Origin: Leptolinea sp. UBA5203
GTDB taxonomy: Bacteria; Chloroflexota; Anaerolineae; Anaerolineales; Anaerolineaceae
DNA: 64,000 nucleotides
Assembly (NCBI GenBank): GCA_002412765.1
Contig: DHVR01000034.1
Coordinates: forward strand, 1 to 64,000
Reading direction: 5' to 3'
Below the pieces are notes generated by a model, which was not told the DNA's origin, did not search any database, and saw only the letters and a list, made by a program, of their open reading frames with translations. Both the position numbers and the translations under genes were made by a program. Of the stretch, positions 44,938 to 54,007 are shown piece after piece. Numbering within the stretch: the stretch's first letter is position 1; each line of letters opens with the position of its first letter.

Positions 44938-44973
44938 ATCGGCCCGAAGCAGATTCAGGCCGATGTTTTTTTT
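44938..44973. terminator. Bidirectional terminator between phzF-like and rubrerythrin genes
   Basis: Stem ATCGGCC/GGCCGAT (44938-44944 with 44958-44964) is followed by eight T residues on the plus strand and by TTTTC on the minus strand, serving both converging genes. Confidence 0.85.
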
Positions 44974-44980
44974 AGAAAGT

Positions 44981-45478
44981 TTATTTAAAGTGAATATAAT
45001 CCTTACCAGGCGCACCGCAAACCGGGCACATATCTGGAGCATGTTTAGGATGGGTATGTCCGCAGATCGGACAGACATAATAATCAACATCTTCACTGTC
45101 GGTTGAAAGCGTACTCAAAGCTTCTTTATATAATTCTTCATGCACCATTTCAACTTTTTGTGCCCAGCGGAAACTTTTCTTGGCTTTCTTATGATCTTCC
45201 GCGATGGCATCCTCAATAAATTCCGGATACATTTTGGTGTGTTCGTAATTTTCACCGGCCATGGCGGTTTTTAAATTCTCGGCGGTTTCTTTCACGTCAC
45301 CCAGAGCCATCATGTGATTGTAGGCATGAATTTCTTCAGCTTTTGCTACAGCCCGAAACAATTTGGCAACCTGTCCATATCCTTCTTCCTCTGCTTTGCG
45401 GGCAAAAGCCAGATAATGTTGGTTTGCCTGTGATTCACCCGAAATGGCTGCTTTCAAATCGTCAATTGCTTTGCTCAT
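44981..45478 (-). CDS. Rubrerythrin
   Basis: The protein is about 165 residues, starting at the ATG at 45476-45478 behind TTGGAGGATAAG. The diiron four-helix domain carries SGESQANQHYLAFARKAEEE, AVAKAEEIHAYNHM, AMAGENYEHTKMYPEF and QKVEMVHEELY. The C-terminal rubredoxin-like centre has CPICGHTHP and CPVCGAPG. Rubrerythrins reduce hydrogen peroxide with electrons from rubredoxin or NADH enzymes and protect anaerobes from oxygen. It supports an anaerobic lifestyle for the host. It is single and cytosolic. Confidence 0.96.
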   Translation of the reverse strand: MSKAIDDLKAAISGESQANQHYLAFARKAEEEGYGQVAKLFRAVAKAEEIHAYNHMMALGDVKETAENLKTAMAGENYEHTKMYPEFIEDAIAEDHKKAKKSFRWAQKVEMVHEELYKEALSTLSTDSEDVDYYVCPICGHTHPKHAPDMCPVCGAPGKDYIHFK

Positions 45479-45639
45479 CTTATCCTCCAATAATTACTGC
45501 TTAGGATAGATTATTCACCAGACAGGTTGAATTGTCAACCCAGAGCATGTGTTATTTTTCACAGACCTTTAAGCATTTTATGCTATAATGACCATCTAGA
45601 TTCGAGATAAAAATTCACTGTTAGAGATACCCAAAACCT

Positions 45640-46569
45640 ATGCAATTTCTGATCACCGGCGCTGCCGGCTTCCTTGGTTCGGCACTGGCGAATCGATTAG
45701 TCAAAGAAGGACACGATGTCCGCGGACTGGATGACCTTTCTGCTGGCAATCCGGACTCTCTTTCCCCTGACGTACATTTTACGCGCGGGGATATTAACGA
45801 TCGCCCCAAGTTGTGGACCCTGCTGCAGGAAGTGGATTGCGTTTACCATCTGGCGGCCCGTGTTTTAGTCCCTGAATCCGTACTTTATCCAAGAGAATAC
45901 AACCTGGTCAACGTCGGCGGCACCGTCACCTTGATGGAAGCCATGCGCGATGTCGGGGTTGGAAGGGTGGTGTTCATCTCATCCGGAGCTATTTATGGCA
46001 ATCAAGAGACCCAACCGGTTGCTGAAAACTTTATTGCAAAACCCAATTCTCCTTATTCGGTTTCCAAACTATCCGCGGAATATTACATCAATACCATTGG
46101 CAAACTTTGGGGCATTGAAACCGTCTGTTTGCGCGTCTTTAACGCCTATGGACCCGGCCAACAGATGCCGCCGGTTCACACCCCCATCATTCCCAACTTC
46201 ATCAAACAAACCCTTACCGGCGGTACCCTGGTTGTTCAGGGCGACGGCAACCAGACCCGGGATTTCGTCTTTTTGGATGACGTCATCCGCGCCATGATCA
46301 AAACAGCCACCGCGCCCAATGTCAATCAGCAGATCATCAATGTCGGCAGTGGCGTGGAGACCAGTATCCGCCGGGTGGCCGAGTTGGTTTCAGAAATCAC
46401 CGGTAAAAAAGCGGACGTGATCTTCAACCATACCAATGACAGCGGGGTGAAGCGCATGTGCGCCGATCTTAAAAAATCGCGCGAAATGCTGGGCATATTA
46501 CCTGTTACTCCCCTGGAAATTGGCCTTCAGTTGACCATGGAAAGAGATCCGCGCTTTAATTTTAGTTAA
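45640..46569 (+). CDS. NAD-dependent sugar epimerase/dehydratase (extended SDR)
   Basis: The 309-residue protein opens with the Rossmann motif ITGAAGFLGSALANRL. The catalytic tyrosine and lysine are in PYSVSKLSAEYY, and the serine is in VFISSGAIYG. RVFNAYGPGQ and VQGDGNQTRDFVFLDDV are typical of UDP-glucose 4-epimerase-like and GDP-mannose enzymes. It probably acts on a nucleotide sugar for glycan or polysaccharide synthesis. The exact substrate is not fixed by the sequence. The DNA glycosylase gene follows after 18 bp and may be co-transcribed. A TATAAT at 45584-45589 is a likely -10. Confidence 0.9.
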   Translation: MQFLITGAAGFLGSALANRLVKEGHDVRGLDDLSAGNPDSLSPDVHFTRGDINDRPKLWTLLQEVDCVYHLAARVLVPESVLYPREYNLVNVGGTVTLMEAMRDVGVGRVVFISSGAIYGNQETQPVAENFIAKPNSPYSVSKLSAEYYINTIGKLWGIETVCLRVFNAYGPGQQMPPVHTPIIPNFIKQTLTGGTLVVQGDGNQTRDFVFLDDVIRAMIKTATAPNVNQQIINVGSGVETSIRRVAELVSEITGKKADVIFNHTNDSGVKRMCADLKKSREMLGILPVTPLEIGLQLTMERDPRFNFS

Positions 46570-46587
46570 GTCCCTGGCATAAACCCC

Positions 46588-47208
46588 TTGCTTCCCCCCC
46601 TTGATCGCAGCTTCTATCAGAAATCAGCAGTACAGGTTGCACCCACCCTGCTGGGTAAAACGCTGCAGGTTAATCTGGACGGCAACCCGGTGGCGGGCAT
46701 CATCATTGAAGCCGAAGCCTATCAAGGCGAAGGCGATCTGGCCTGCCATGCCAAATCCGGCAAGACAAATCGCACGCGGGTGATGTACGGCCCCGCCGGA
46801 CATGCCTATGTTTATTTCACTTATGGCCAGCATTGGATGTTTAATATCGTCACCGACCAGAAAGAAGAACCAGCCGCCGTGCTGATTCGCGCCATCCGTC
46901 CCACCCTGGGTCTGGACCTCATCGCTCAGCGCCGGCATCCGCGGCCTGCCTCTATTTGGTGTGACGGCCCAGCCAAACTCTGCCAGGCGCTGGGCATCAA
47001 CGGCAGCCACAACGGTCTGGACTTGTGCCAACCCGATGGCCTGATTCAAATCACCGAAGGCATTCAAGTTCCGCAAGCCAATATCCGCCAATGCCCAAGA
47101 ATTGGCCTCGGCAGCACCCCCGAACCCTGGCTGAGCATACCCTGGCGGTTTTACTTGCCGACCATTTACCCATTACCCGAATCGCCCAACCAGCCAACCA
47201 AATTGTAG
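46588..47208 (+). CDS. 3-methyladenine DNA glycosylase (AAG/MPG family)
   Basis: The 206-residue protein uses TTG as start; no ATG fits. The family signature is clear: LLGKTLQVNLDG, then IIIEAEAYQGEGDLACHAKS with the catalytic Glu, GKTNRTRVMYGPAGHAYVYF, and GPAKLCQALGI. It removes alkylated purines in base excision repair. The stop codon TAG lies inside the left arm of an 18-bp inverted repeat (47205-47268), so the repeat sits exactly at the gene end and may have replaced the original C-terminus. Confidence 0.92.
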   Translation: MLPPLDRSFYQKSAVQVAPTLLGKTLQVNLDGNPVAGIIIEAEAYQGEGDLACHAKSGKTNRTRVMYGPAGHAYVYFTYGQHWMFNIVTDQKEEPAAVLIRAIRPTLGLDLIAQRRHPRPASIWCDGPAKLCQALGINGSHNGLDLCQPDGLIQITEGIQVPQANIRQCPRIGLGSTPEPWLSIPWRFYLPTIYPLPESPNQPTKL

Positions 47209-47268
47209 GGGTTTAGCATCCAACAAAACCCGGATAATCCTGCATAATTTTGGATGCTAAACCCCTAC
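47205..47268. repeat. MITE-like palindromic repeat, 18-bp inverted ends
   Basis: GTAGGGGTTTAGCATCCA at 47205-47222 is perfectly inverted at 47251-47268, with a 28-bp centre. The GTAGGGG end is shared with the repeats at 51511 and 51690. The remaining 47269-47608 holds nothing I can support. Confidence 0.8.
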
Positions 47269-47608
47269 AGATCCTGATTATCTTAACAATTCTGACAAAT
47301 TGGTCCAGATGCGGTTTTACCGTGCCCACCAATCAGCCAAGCGCATCTAGGGGCAGAATCAATCCCACACGCCAATCTAACCCAGGTCTGAAAAATCCCG
47401 CCCCCAACGTGTGACAGAAAGCGAATTATATCTTGGAAATGGTATTGGTTTCTCTACAAGTCAAATATGCATTTAGATCGATGCTCCAAGCGGGTCAGAA
47501 AATCGGAGAATAGGTCAGCTTTTTTTCTACTGCCCACTTACCTAAAGGAAAACTTATCCAACAGCATAAACTCTATCTAGATCGATCTTCTATTCCCCAT
47601 GTAATTTA

Positions 47609-48175
47609 TCACTCAAATTTCCAGTAATAAATTATCCTTGGACCTTTGCTTACCTTTTCCCCTGTTCTTTGAATTTTTACCACTTCCTCGGGTTTGATAT
47701 TTAATGTCCAATCCGCAATTAATGCCTCATCAATTTGGTGATGCTCCGGATAGTTTGCATTGTCTTTCGGACAGTCCCATTGATATGGAAAACTCAAGAT
47801 AGCTGCTTTGGCAATGCGCATCACCTCGCGAAAAGCACGCGATTGTTTATTACTTAAATGTTCCCAGACCTGTAAACCAATAAATAGATCATACGCTTTA
47901 TCAGCGATCGGCCAAGGCTTCTCTGTCGCATCATGAAGATAGATTTGTCCAACCTGATTAATAGGCCTGCCCCAATCGTCAGTTTCCGGTTTTACCATAA
48001 TATCGCAACCTTGAACAAGGGAATGCTGACCTGGTCCCAGTTCAAGGACAGATTTTGGATTATTGCGCTGAATCATATTTATAACCACATTGTAATATTC
48101 CCATCTGCCAGCGTAATAGTCCCCCATATCGCCACAAAGTAATTCCTGATAATCGCTTTTAGTCATGGTTTTCAT
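47609..48175 (-). CDS. Class I SAM-dependent methyltransferase-like protein
   Basis: The 188-residue protein has motif I-like SVLELGPGQHSLVQG, then a mid-domain YDLFIGLQVWEHLSNKQSRA, in the pattern of small Rossmann methyltransferases that use SAM. The GxGxG motif is changed to GPGQH, which still occurs in the superfamily. Its substrate is unknown. The start may instead be three codons later. It is a single gene on the minus strand flanked by gaps. Confidence 0.78.
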   Translation of the reverse strand: MKTMTKSDYQELLCGDMGDYYAGRWEYYNVVINMIQRNNPKSVLELGPGQHSLVQGCDIMVKPETDDWGRPINQVGQIYLHDATEKPWPIADKAYDLFIGLQVWEHLSNKQSRAFREVMRIAKAAILSFPYQWDCPKDNANYPEHHQIDEALIADWTLNIKPEEVVKIQRTGEKVSKGPRIIYYWKFE

Positions 48176-48491
48176 TGCTTATCTTATCCTTCGGAGTTTA
48201 CGCATTTTCCTTCGGGTTCTTCAACCGTATTCGTTACATTTTCCTTATTTTACTTTAGCTGCCCAAAGGAGAGCTAAAAATATACACTTCTAAGAAAATA
48301 ATGATCTAATAGCATACTATTTTTGCACTTCACCCTGGTTCTCCCATTCCAAAATGAAGTCGGCAGTATCGAGACGATCACGCACGCAGCAAATATCCTT
48401 TTTTCGCAATAAGGTATAATTCGGTATGCGTTAATTTTGTGTCCCTATGGGGTCTGCGAGTCAGCGCAAACTATTTTTTGGAGTAAAACTG

Positions 48492-48944
48492 ATGTTCCGA
48501 AAACCACCTTCGCAACCCATCAAACCGCCTACCATGGAACGGGTCACCTCCGTTCTGGGCCCTGGCATCATCTGGAAGGGTAACCTGCGCGGCAGCGGCG
48601 GCATTCGCATTGAAGGCACCTTTGAGGGCGAAATTGCCATTCGCGGATTGGTCGTGATTGGGGAAACCGGGCGCGTCACCTGCCCGAATCTGCAAGCCAA
48701 CACCGTCATTGTAGCCGGCTTATTAAAAGGCAATGTCACCGCTGAAAAATTGGAAATTCGCAGCACCGGACGCGTTTGGGGGGATGTGCTCACCGGGGCT
48801 TTTGCCACCGAGGAAGGCGGCTTTCTGCGCGGTCAAATTCGTATGGAAGAACAAATGGAATTAACTTTCGAGCAGGAGAAGAACCAGCCGGAAGCCTTCC
48901 CGGAAATGCAATCTCCACCTGAATCCCAAACCAAGGAATCTTGA
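48492..48944 (+). CDS. Bactofilin-type polymer-forming protein
   Basis: The protein is about 150 residues, starting at the ATG at 48492 behind TTTTTGGAGTAAAACTG. Residues of about 20-110 are short repeating beta-strands with Gly/Val spacing (GNLRGSGGIRIEGTFEGEIA, IRGLVVIGETGRV, GLLKGNVTAEKLEIRSTGRV) typical of the bactofilin right-handed beta-helix. Proline-rich tails flank it. Bactofilins polymerise into cytoskeletal filaments that organise the envelope. It is followed with 1 bp spacing by a membrane protein gene, which may be a partner. Confidence 0.9.
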   Translation: MFRKPPSQPIKPPTMERVTSVLGPGIIWKGNLRGSGGIRIEGTFEGEIAIRGLVVIGETGRVTCPNLQANTVIVAGLLKGNVTAEKLEIRSTGRVWGDVLTGAFATEEGGFLRGQIRMEEQMELTFEQEKNQPEAFPEMQSPPESQTKES

Positions 48945-48945
48945 T

Positions 48946-49677
48946 ATGAGTTCTCAATTTCTCATTTTAACGCTCAGCGGTTGGCTGGGTGTGATCGCCG
49001 TCATCTTAATCGCCTCCCTCAGCCCGGAATTAAAAAACCGGCCGCCTCTCATCTTCAAGTACCCAGCCCGCGAAAGAAACGCGGCTTTAATCACCGTGCT
49101 GGTCTTTTTCCTGCTCTCCATTGCCCTGGCCATTTTTACCCCGGATTGGATTCTCTCCCTGCCAGGCCGCTTCAGCTCCATGCAGTGGACTATAGCCGTC
49201 CTCAGCATTCTGATCGTCTTGATTGCTTTTCTTGTCCTGCGCTATCGCAAGCAGCCGTTCTTAAGTTTTGGTTGGCACAAAAAATTATGGCGCCCCGCCA
49301 GCCGGCTGGGCATTGCCCTGGTTTTTCTGGCATTTTTCCTCAGCGGCGCCATCTCACGATTCAAAGAAGTTTTATCATCAGATTCTTTGCTGACCTTCGC
49401 CTTTCTGATTGTCATTCATCTAGCCTGGGAAACAGCCATCCGCGGATATCTCCAGCCGCGCTTTTCCGCCTGGCTGGGCGGTACTTGGGGCTGGCTGGCC
49501 ACCTCCGTGATCGGTGTGCTCCTGGTTTTACCCATTGGCCTCAGCTTCGGCCTGTCCAATGAATTTATTTTAACCACCATTGGCAACCAATTCATCCTGG
49601 GTTGGATCATGAAAAACAGCGGACATGTATTTCCAGGGGCCATATGGGCAGCCGCATCCGCCTGGCTGGCTCTGTAA
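48946..49677 (+). CDS. CPBP-like polytopic membrane protein
   Basis: The 243-residue protein has about seven membrane helices. WETAIRGYLQPRFSAWLGG, near residue 165-183, resembles CPBP/Abi protease motif 1 (EExxxR), but the second Glu is replaced by Thr and no clear FxxxH motif 2 follows. It may therefore be an inactive relative, or a different family. It follows the bactofilin gene after 1 bp and precedes proS by 15 bp, so all three may be one transcript. Confidence 0.7.
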   Translation: MSSQFLILTLSGWLGVIAVILIASLSPELKNRPPLIFKYPARERNAALITVLVFFLLSIALAIFTPDWILSLPGRFSSMQWTIAVLSILIVLIAFLVLRYRKQPFLSFGWHKKLWRPASRLGIALVFLAFFLSGAISRFKEVLSSDSLLTFAFLIVIHLAWETAIRGYLQPRFSAWLGGTWGWLATSVIGVLLVLPIGLSFGLSNEFILTTIGNQFILGWIMKNSGHVFPGAIWAAASAWLAL

Positions 49678-49692
49678 AGAGGATTCAAGACC

Positions 49693-51423
49693 ATGTATCT
49701 ATCCAAACTATTCACCAGTATCAAACGGGAAACACCCGCCAACGCTGAAATTGCCAGCCACCAACTCCTGGTGCGCGCCGGATTTATTCATCAACAGGCA
49801 GCCGGCATTTTTAGCATGCTGCCCCTCGCCCGCCGATCGCTCAATAAAATTGAGGCCATCCTGCGCGAGGAGATCAACGCCATCAGCGGTCAGGAAATGA
49901 CCATGCCGGTTGTCCATTCCGCGGATATCTGGAAGAAAACCGGACGATGGTATCAGATTGGCAGTGAGATGGGGCGGTTCAAAGACAAAAATGACCGCGA
50001 CATGGTGCTGGCGATGACCCACGAAGAAATTGTGGCCGAATTGACCGGTGAAATCATCCGCTCCTACCGCCAACTGCCTGCCCTGGTGTATCACATCCAG
50101 ACCAAATGGCGTGATGATCCACGTCCGCGTGCCGGACTGATTCGTGTGCGCGAATTCACCATGCTGGATAGCTACTCCCTGGATACCAACCCTGAGGGGT
50201 TGGAAGTTCAATACGAAGCCCACTATCAGGCTTATTTCCGCATTTTTCAACGCTGCGGTTTACCGGTCATTGCCGTCTTATCCGATACCGGCATGATGGG
50301 CGGCAAGAAAGCCCACGAATATATGTATCTCACCCCCGTGGGTGAAGACACCCTGATCCTGTGTGAGTCCTGCGCCTATGCGGCCAATCGTCAGGTGGCC
50401 CTCTTCCGCAAGGAAACCCTGCCCGCCGAGCCGCTGCTGCCCATGGAAAAAGTGGCTACCCCCAATGCCAGTAGTATTGAAGAGCTGACCGCTTTCCTGG
50501 GTGTTTCCAAACAAAAAACCGCCAAAGCCGTTTTCTTCATGGGGCTGTTTGACAATCCCGAAGATAACACCACCTACGAAAAATTTGTCTTCACCGTGAT
50601 TCGCGGCGATATGGAAATCAACGAGACTAAAGTGGGTCAATTGATCAAAGCCAAGGAATTGCGCCCGGCTACGGATGAAGAAATTAAAGCCGTCGGCGCC
50701 GTACCGGGATACGCCTCCCCAGTGGGGATTAAAGGTGCTCTAATTCTGGTGGATGATTCCATCCCCGCGGCGGCCAACCTGGTCGCCGGGGCCAATAAAG
50801 CCGGCTATCACATGCGCAACGTCAATTACCCCCGTGATTATCAAGCCGATATTGTAGCGGATATTGCCGCCGCTGAAGAAGGTCACCTGTGCCCGGAATG
50901 TGGACATCCCCTAACCGCCAAACGCGGGGTTGAAGTGGGCAATATTTTCCAACTGGGTACCCGCTATACCAACGCGGTCGGCGCCAGCTATTTGGATGAG
51001 AACGGCAAGGAAAACCCGGTCTACATGGGTTCCTACGGCATCGGTGTGGGTCGTTTGCTGGCTTGCCTGGCCGAAGAACACCACGACGAATATGGCCTGA
51101 TCTGGCCGATGAGCGTAGCTCCCTACCCCATTCATCTGGTGCTGCTGCAGGACAAAGCCGGTCAATGTGAGCCCATCGCAGATGAGCTATATACCAAATT
51201 GTGTGCCGAGGGCTTGGAACCGTTATACGATAACCGCACCGACAGCGCCGGGGTCAAATTCAATACCGCCGATTTGATCGGCCTGCCCATCCGCATCACG
51301 GTCAGTGAACGAGCCATGCAGCAGGGCGGCGTGGAAGTGAAGTGCCGGCATGAGAAAGAGAAACAAATTGTTGCCTTGGAACAGTTAACAGATGTGATTA
51401 AAGGCTTGATGAAATCTGCCTGA
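49693..51423 (+). CDS. proS: Prolyl-tRNA synthetase (bacterial type with editing domain)
   Basis: The 576-residue protein has class II motif 1 near 40-70 (GIFSMLPLARRSLNKIEAIL), motif 2 near 140-160 (TKWRDDPRPRAGLIRVREFT), and motif 3 GSYGIGVGRLLACLAEEH near 445-460. The YbaK-type editing insertion lies between motifs 2 and 3, at about 245-390 (KTAKAVFFM, VIRGDMEINETKVGQL). The C-terminal anticodon-binding domain is at about 475-570. The length and insertion match bacterial-type ProRS. It charges tRNA-Pro and clears mischarged Ala-tRNA-Pro. Confidence 0.97.
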   Translation: MYLSKLFTSIKRETPANAEIASHQLLVRAGFIHQQAAGIFSMLPLARRSLNKIEAILREEINAISGQEMTMPVVHSADIWKKTGRWYQIGSEMGRFKDKNDRDMVLAMTHEEIVAELTGEIIRSYRQLPALVYHIQTKWRDDPRPRAGLIRVREFTMLDSYSLDTNPEGLEVQYEAHYQAYFRIFQRCGLPVIAVLSDTGMMGGKKAHEYMYLTPVGEDTLILCESCAYAANRQVALFRKETLPAEPLLPMEKVATPNASSIEELTAFLGVSKQKTAKAVFFMGLFDNPEDNTTYEKFVFTVIRGDMEINETKVGQLIKAKELRPATDEEIKAVGAVPGYASPVGIKGALILVDDSIPAAANLVAGANKAGYHMRNVNYPRDYQADIVADIAAAEEGHLCPECGHPLTAKRGVEVGNIFQLGTRYTNAVGASYLDENGKENPVYMGSYGIGVGRLLACLAEEHHDEYGLIWPMSVAPYPIHLVLLQDKAGQCEPIADELYTKLCAEGLEPLYDNRTDSAGVKFNTADLIGLPIRITVSERAMQQGGVEVKCRHEKEKQIVALEQLTDVIKGLMKSA

Positions 51424-51510
51424 TCTTTTCAAGCCGGGTTTTCCGAAATATGGGTTCGGTTAAGGCATAATCAATCCCAACCAATTTGGATAACACAACA
51501 ATCAGTATGC

Positions 51511-51641
51511 GTAGGGGCGACCGGCGGTCGCCCTCTTTTTATGGACAGACCCTTTTTATGATCCGATTATCAAACCATAATGCATAACCATGGATATTAT
51601 TGGTGTTCCTGTCTTGCTGTATGCACGCCGGATGCCCCTAC
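51511..51641. repeat. Intergenic repeat unit 1 with terminator-like hairpin
   Basis: It begins with GTAGGGGC and ends with the inverse GCCCCTAC at 51634-51641. An 8-bp hairpin GGGCGACC/GGTCGCCC (51515-51533) followed by TCTTTTT may terminate proS. A second diverged unit lies at 51690-51790. Confidence 0.75.
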
Positions 51642-51689
51642 ATTCGGAATGCATTACAATGACTCCATAAACACATGAATTCACACTCG

Positions 51690-51790
51690 TCGGGGCGACC
51701 GGCGGTCGCCCTCTTTTCATATGGCAATCTCGTTGGATTAAGAGTTTTCATGGCTGGCACAGGGCATCTGCCGGATGCCTCTACGTTCGG
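51690..51790. repeat. Intergenic repeat unit 2
   Basis: It repeats the hairpin GGGCGACCGGCGGTCGCCCT (51693-51712) and the closing CCGGATGCCTCTACGTTCGG (51771-51790), which differs in two bases from unit 1's end. The two units differ in their central 60-90 bp. No gene is supported in 51424-51885. Confidence 0.75.
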
Positions 51791-51885
51791 CAAATCCAAA
51801 AATGGTGCGTTCTACAAACAGCACCCAACAAAACCCCCCCCCCTGCCGATAGCATAAACCCTTCCCTCGTAGTAAAATCAACCCT

Positions 51886-53073
51886 ATGAACAATAAAACA
51901 CCCTCCATATCTATTCCCATGTCGTCCCCGGATCTAACCGATCTGGAACGCCAGGCCGTTTTGGACGTTGTCGAGACCCGGCATCTCAGTATGGGGCCTA
52001 AGATCAAAGAATTTGAACAGGCCATCCAAACCTTCTGTGGAAGCAAATTTGCCATCGGCGTTAATTCAGGTACCTCAGGCTTGCACCTGTGTTTATTGGC
52101 AGCCGGCATTGGCCCTGGGGATTTGGTCCTTACCACCTCTTTTTCCTTTATTTCTTCCACAAATGTCATCCTGTATTGCGGCGCCATTCCCGTTTATGTG
52201 GATGTCGATCCGCGTACCGGCAACATCGATCCTGTCCAATTGGAACAGGCGGTACAGGATATCCAGGCTGGCGGAGAAAAAGCCAAAAAATGGCTGCCCC
52301 GTAAAGGCATGGAAAATGCCGGCAGTTTAAAGGCCATCCTTTCGGTGGATGTTTTTGGTCAACCAGCGGATCATGATACTATCAACCGAATAGCAAAAAA
52401 ATATAATCTGGTACATATCGAAGATTCCTGCGAAGCCTTAGGTTCCGTTTATAAAGATCGTCCAGCGGGAACCCTGGGTGATTTTGGCGTATTCGCCTTT
52501 TACCCCAACAAACAAATCACCACCGGCGAAGGCGGCATGGTCATCACCAACGATGAGAAAGCTGCCATCCACATGGCTTCATTGCGAAACCAGGGACGAG
52601 CCGTGGGCGACACCTGGTTGTCCCATACTCACCTGGGTTATAACTATCGTCTGAATGAGATGAGCGCCGCCCTGGGTGTAGCCCAGATGTCGCGCTTTAA
52701 TGACCTGCGAGCTTCGCGCAGCCAGGTGGCGCAGTGGTATAACCAACGTCTGAACAATCTACCCGGCCTGTCGCTGCCTTATATCACCACGGATACCACC
52801 CTGATGAGCTGGTTTGTGTACGTAGTTCATTTTGAAAATCGTGCCGAACGAGACCGCATGGCTCAATCCCTGACGGATGAGAACATCCCGGTACGTCCCT
52901 ATTTTATTCCCATCCACATCCAACCTTTTATCGTGAATCAATTTGGGTATCAGGCGGAGGATTATCCGATTACCATGTCCCTGGGTGAACGCGGCCTGGC
53001 GATCCCCTTCTCGGGCGTGATGACAGAAGAGCAGGTCGACTTCGTTTCTCAAAAAATCAAGCACTATCTATAA
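51886..53073 (+). CDS. DegT/DnrJ/EryC1-family PLP aminotransferase
   Basis: The 395-residue protein is a fold-type I enzyme. The PLP lysine is in FGVFAFYPNKQITTGEGGMV; other signatures are VNSGTSGLHLCLLAAGIG, VHIEDSCEALGS and LGYNYRLNEMSAALGVAQ. Such enzymes transfer amino groups to nucleotide-linked keto-sugars for surface polysaccharides. The sugar substrate is not defined. No ribosome site is obvious before the ATG. The next gene starts 6 bp after its stop. Confidence 0.92.
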   Translation: MNNKTPSISIPMSSPDLTDLERQAVLDVVETRHLSMGPKIKEFEQAIQTFCGSKFAIGVNSGTSGLHLCLLAAGIGPGDLVLTTSFSFISSTNVILYCGAIPVYVDVDPRTGNIDPVQLEQAVQDIQAGGEKAKKWLPRKGMENAGSLKAILSVDVFGQPADHDTINRIAKKYNLVHIEDSCEALGSVYKDRPAGTLGDFGVFAFYPNKQITTGEGGMVITNDEKAAIHMASLRNQGRAVGDTWLSHTHLGYNYRLNEMSAALGVAQMSRFNDLRASRSQVAQWYNQRLNNLPGLSLPYITTDTTLMSWFVYVVHFENRAERDRMAQSLTDENIPVRPYFIPIHIQPFIVNQFGYQAEDYPITMSLGERGLAIPFSGVMTEEQVDFVSQKIKHYL

Positions 53074-53079
53074 TCCACC

Positions 53080-53994
53080 ATGTTGGAAACCGAACAAGTT
53101 TTTCGACCCGCACGGAAAAGAGGATTGATCCTGCAAGCAGGATTTATCCTCTTTATTGGTTCTGCCGCAACGGCTGCCATCGTCGGGGCATTAAACTTCG
53201 GTGCCGGCAGCGGATTTGTTTTGCTGCTGTTGCTTTTTCTGGTGCTGCTTACCGTTCTGCCGGTTTTCATCTATCGTTTCATGGCCCTGCAGAGCGCCCG
53301 CTATGTTCTCGATCGGGACGGATTGCGCATCCATTGGGGTTTGCGGGGCGAATACCTGCCCTTGCCGGAGATCGAATGGATTCGTCCGGTGCATGATACC
53401 GGCTTCATCCTCACTAAACCGCCCCTGTCCCTTCCCGGAGCCATTCTCGGCAAAATCAAACACCCGGATCTGGGTACCATTGAATATTTGGCATCCAACG
53501 AAGATGACCTGGTCATGGTAGCCACACAATCCAAAATCCTTATTATCTCACCTGAAAATAAAGTTCAATTTTTAATCGCTTTTCAACGCATCATGGAGAT
53601 GGGAAGTCTGATTGCGGTACAAGCGGAATCTAAAATGCCCATCGCCTTCGTTGAGGACGTTTTTCGACACCGTATGGCACGCATTTTCTTGATCAGTGGA
53701 TTTTTCCTGGCCCTGATGGGATTCATCAGTACGGCCCTCTTTATTCCCACGGCACCTGAAATTCCACTGGGATTCAATAGTCAGGGATTGCCTTTACCCC
53801 CGGTACCGTCAGAACAATTATTCTTCCTGCCCATTGCCGCCGGTTTGATTTATGCCTTTAATCTATTACTTGGTTTCTATTTTTATCGCAAGCAGGAATT
53901 TCAGGTACTATCTTTTCTGTTATGGATCACCAGTAATTTGGTTTCATTTCTCCTGATTTTAGCAACGATCCTCCTCGGACAAACTACCCTCTAA
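53080..53994 (+). CDS. Membrane protein with bacterial PH-like domain
   Basis: The 304-residue protein has helices near 15-45 and 48-70, a soluble PH-like beta domain at about 75-185 (ARYVLDRDGLRIHWGLRGEY, then LPLPEIEWIRPVHD), and further helices near 205-230, 250-270 and 280-300. The PH-like domain probably faces the cytoplasm. The function is unknown. It lies between the aminotransferase and the DUF92 fusion in a tight run. Confidence 0.75.
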   Translation: MLETEQVFRPARKRGLILQAGFILFIGSAATAAIVGALNFGAGSGFVLLLLLFLVLLTVLPVFIYRFMALQSARYVLDRDGLRIHWGLRGEYLPLPEIEWIRPVHDTGFILTKPPLSLPGAILGKIKHPDLGTIEYLASNEDDLVMVATQSKILIISPENKVQFLIAFQRIMEMGSLIAVQAESKMPIAFVEDVFRHRMARIFLISGFFLALMGFISTALFIPTAPEIPLGFNSQGLPLPPVPSEQLFFLPIAAGLIYAFNLLLGFYFYRKQEFQVLSFLLWITSNLVSFLLILATILLGQTTL

Positions 53995-54007
53995 AAGGAA
54001 TAGATTC

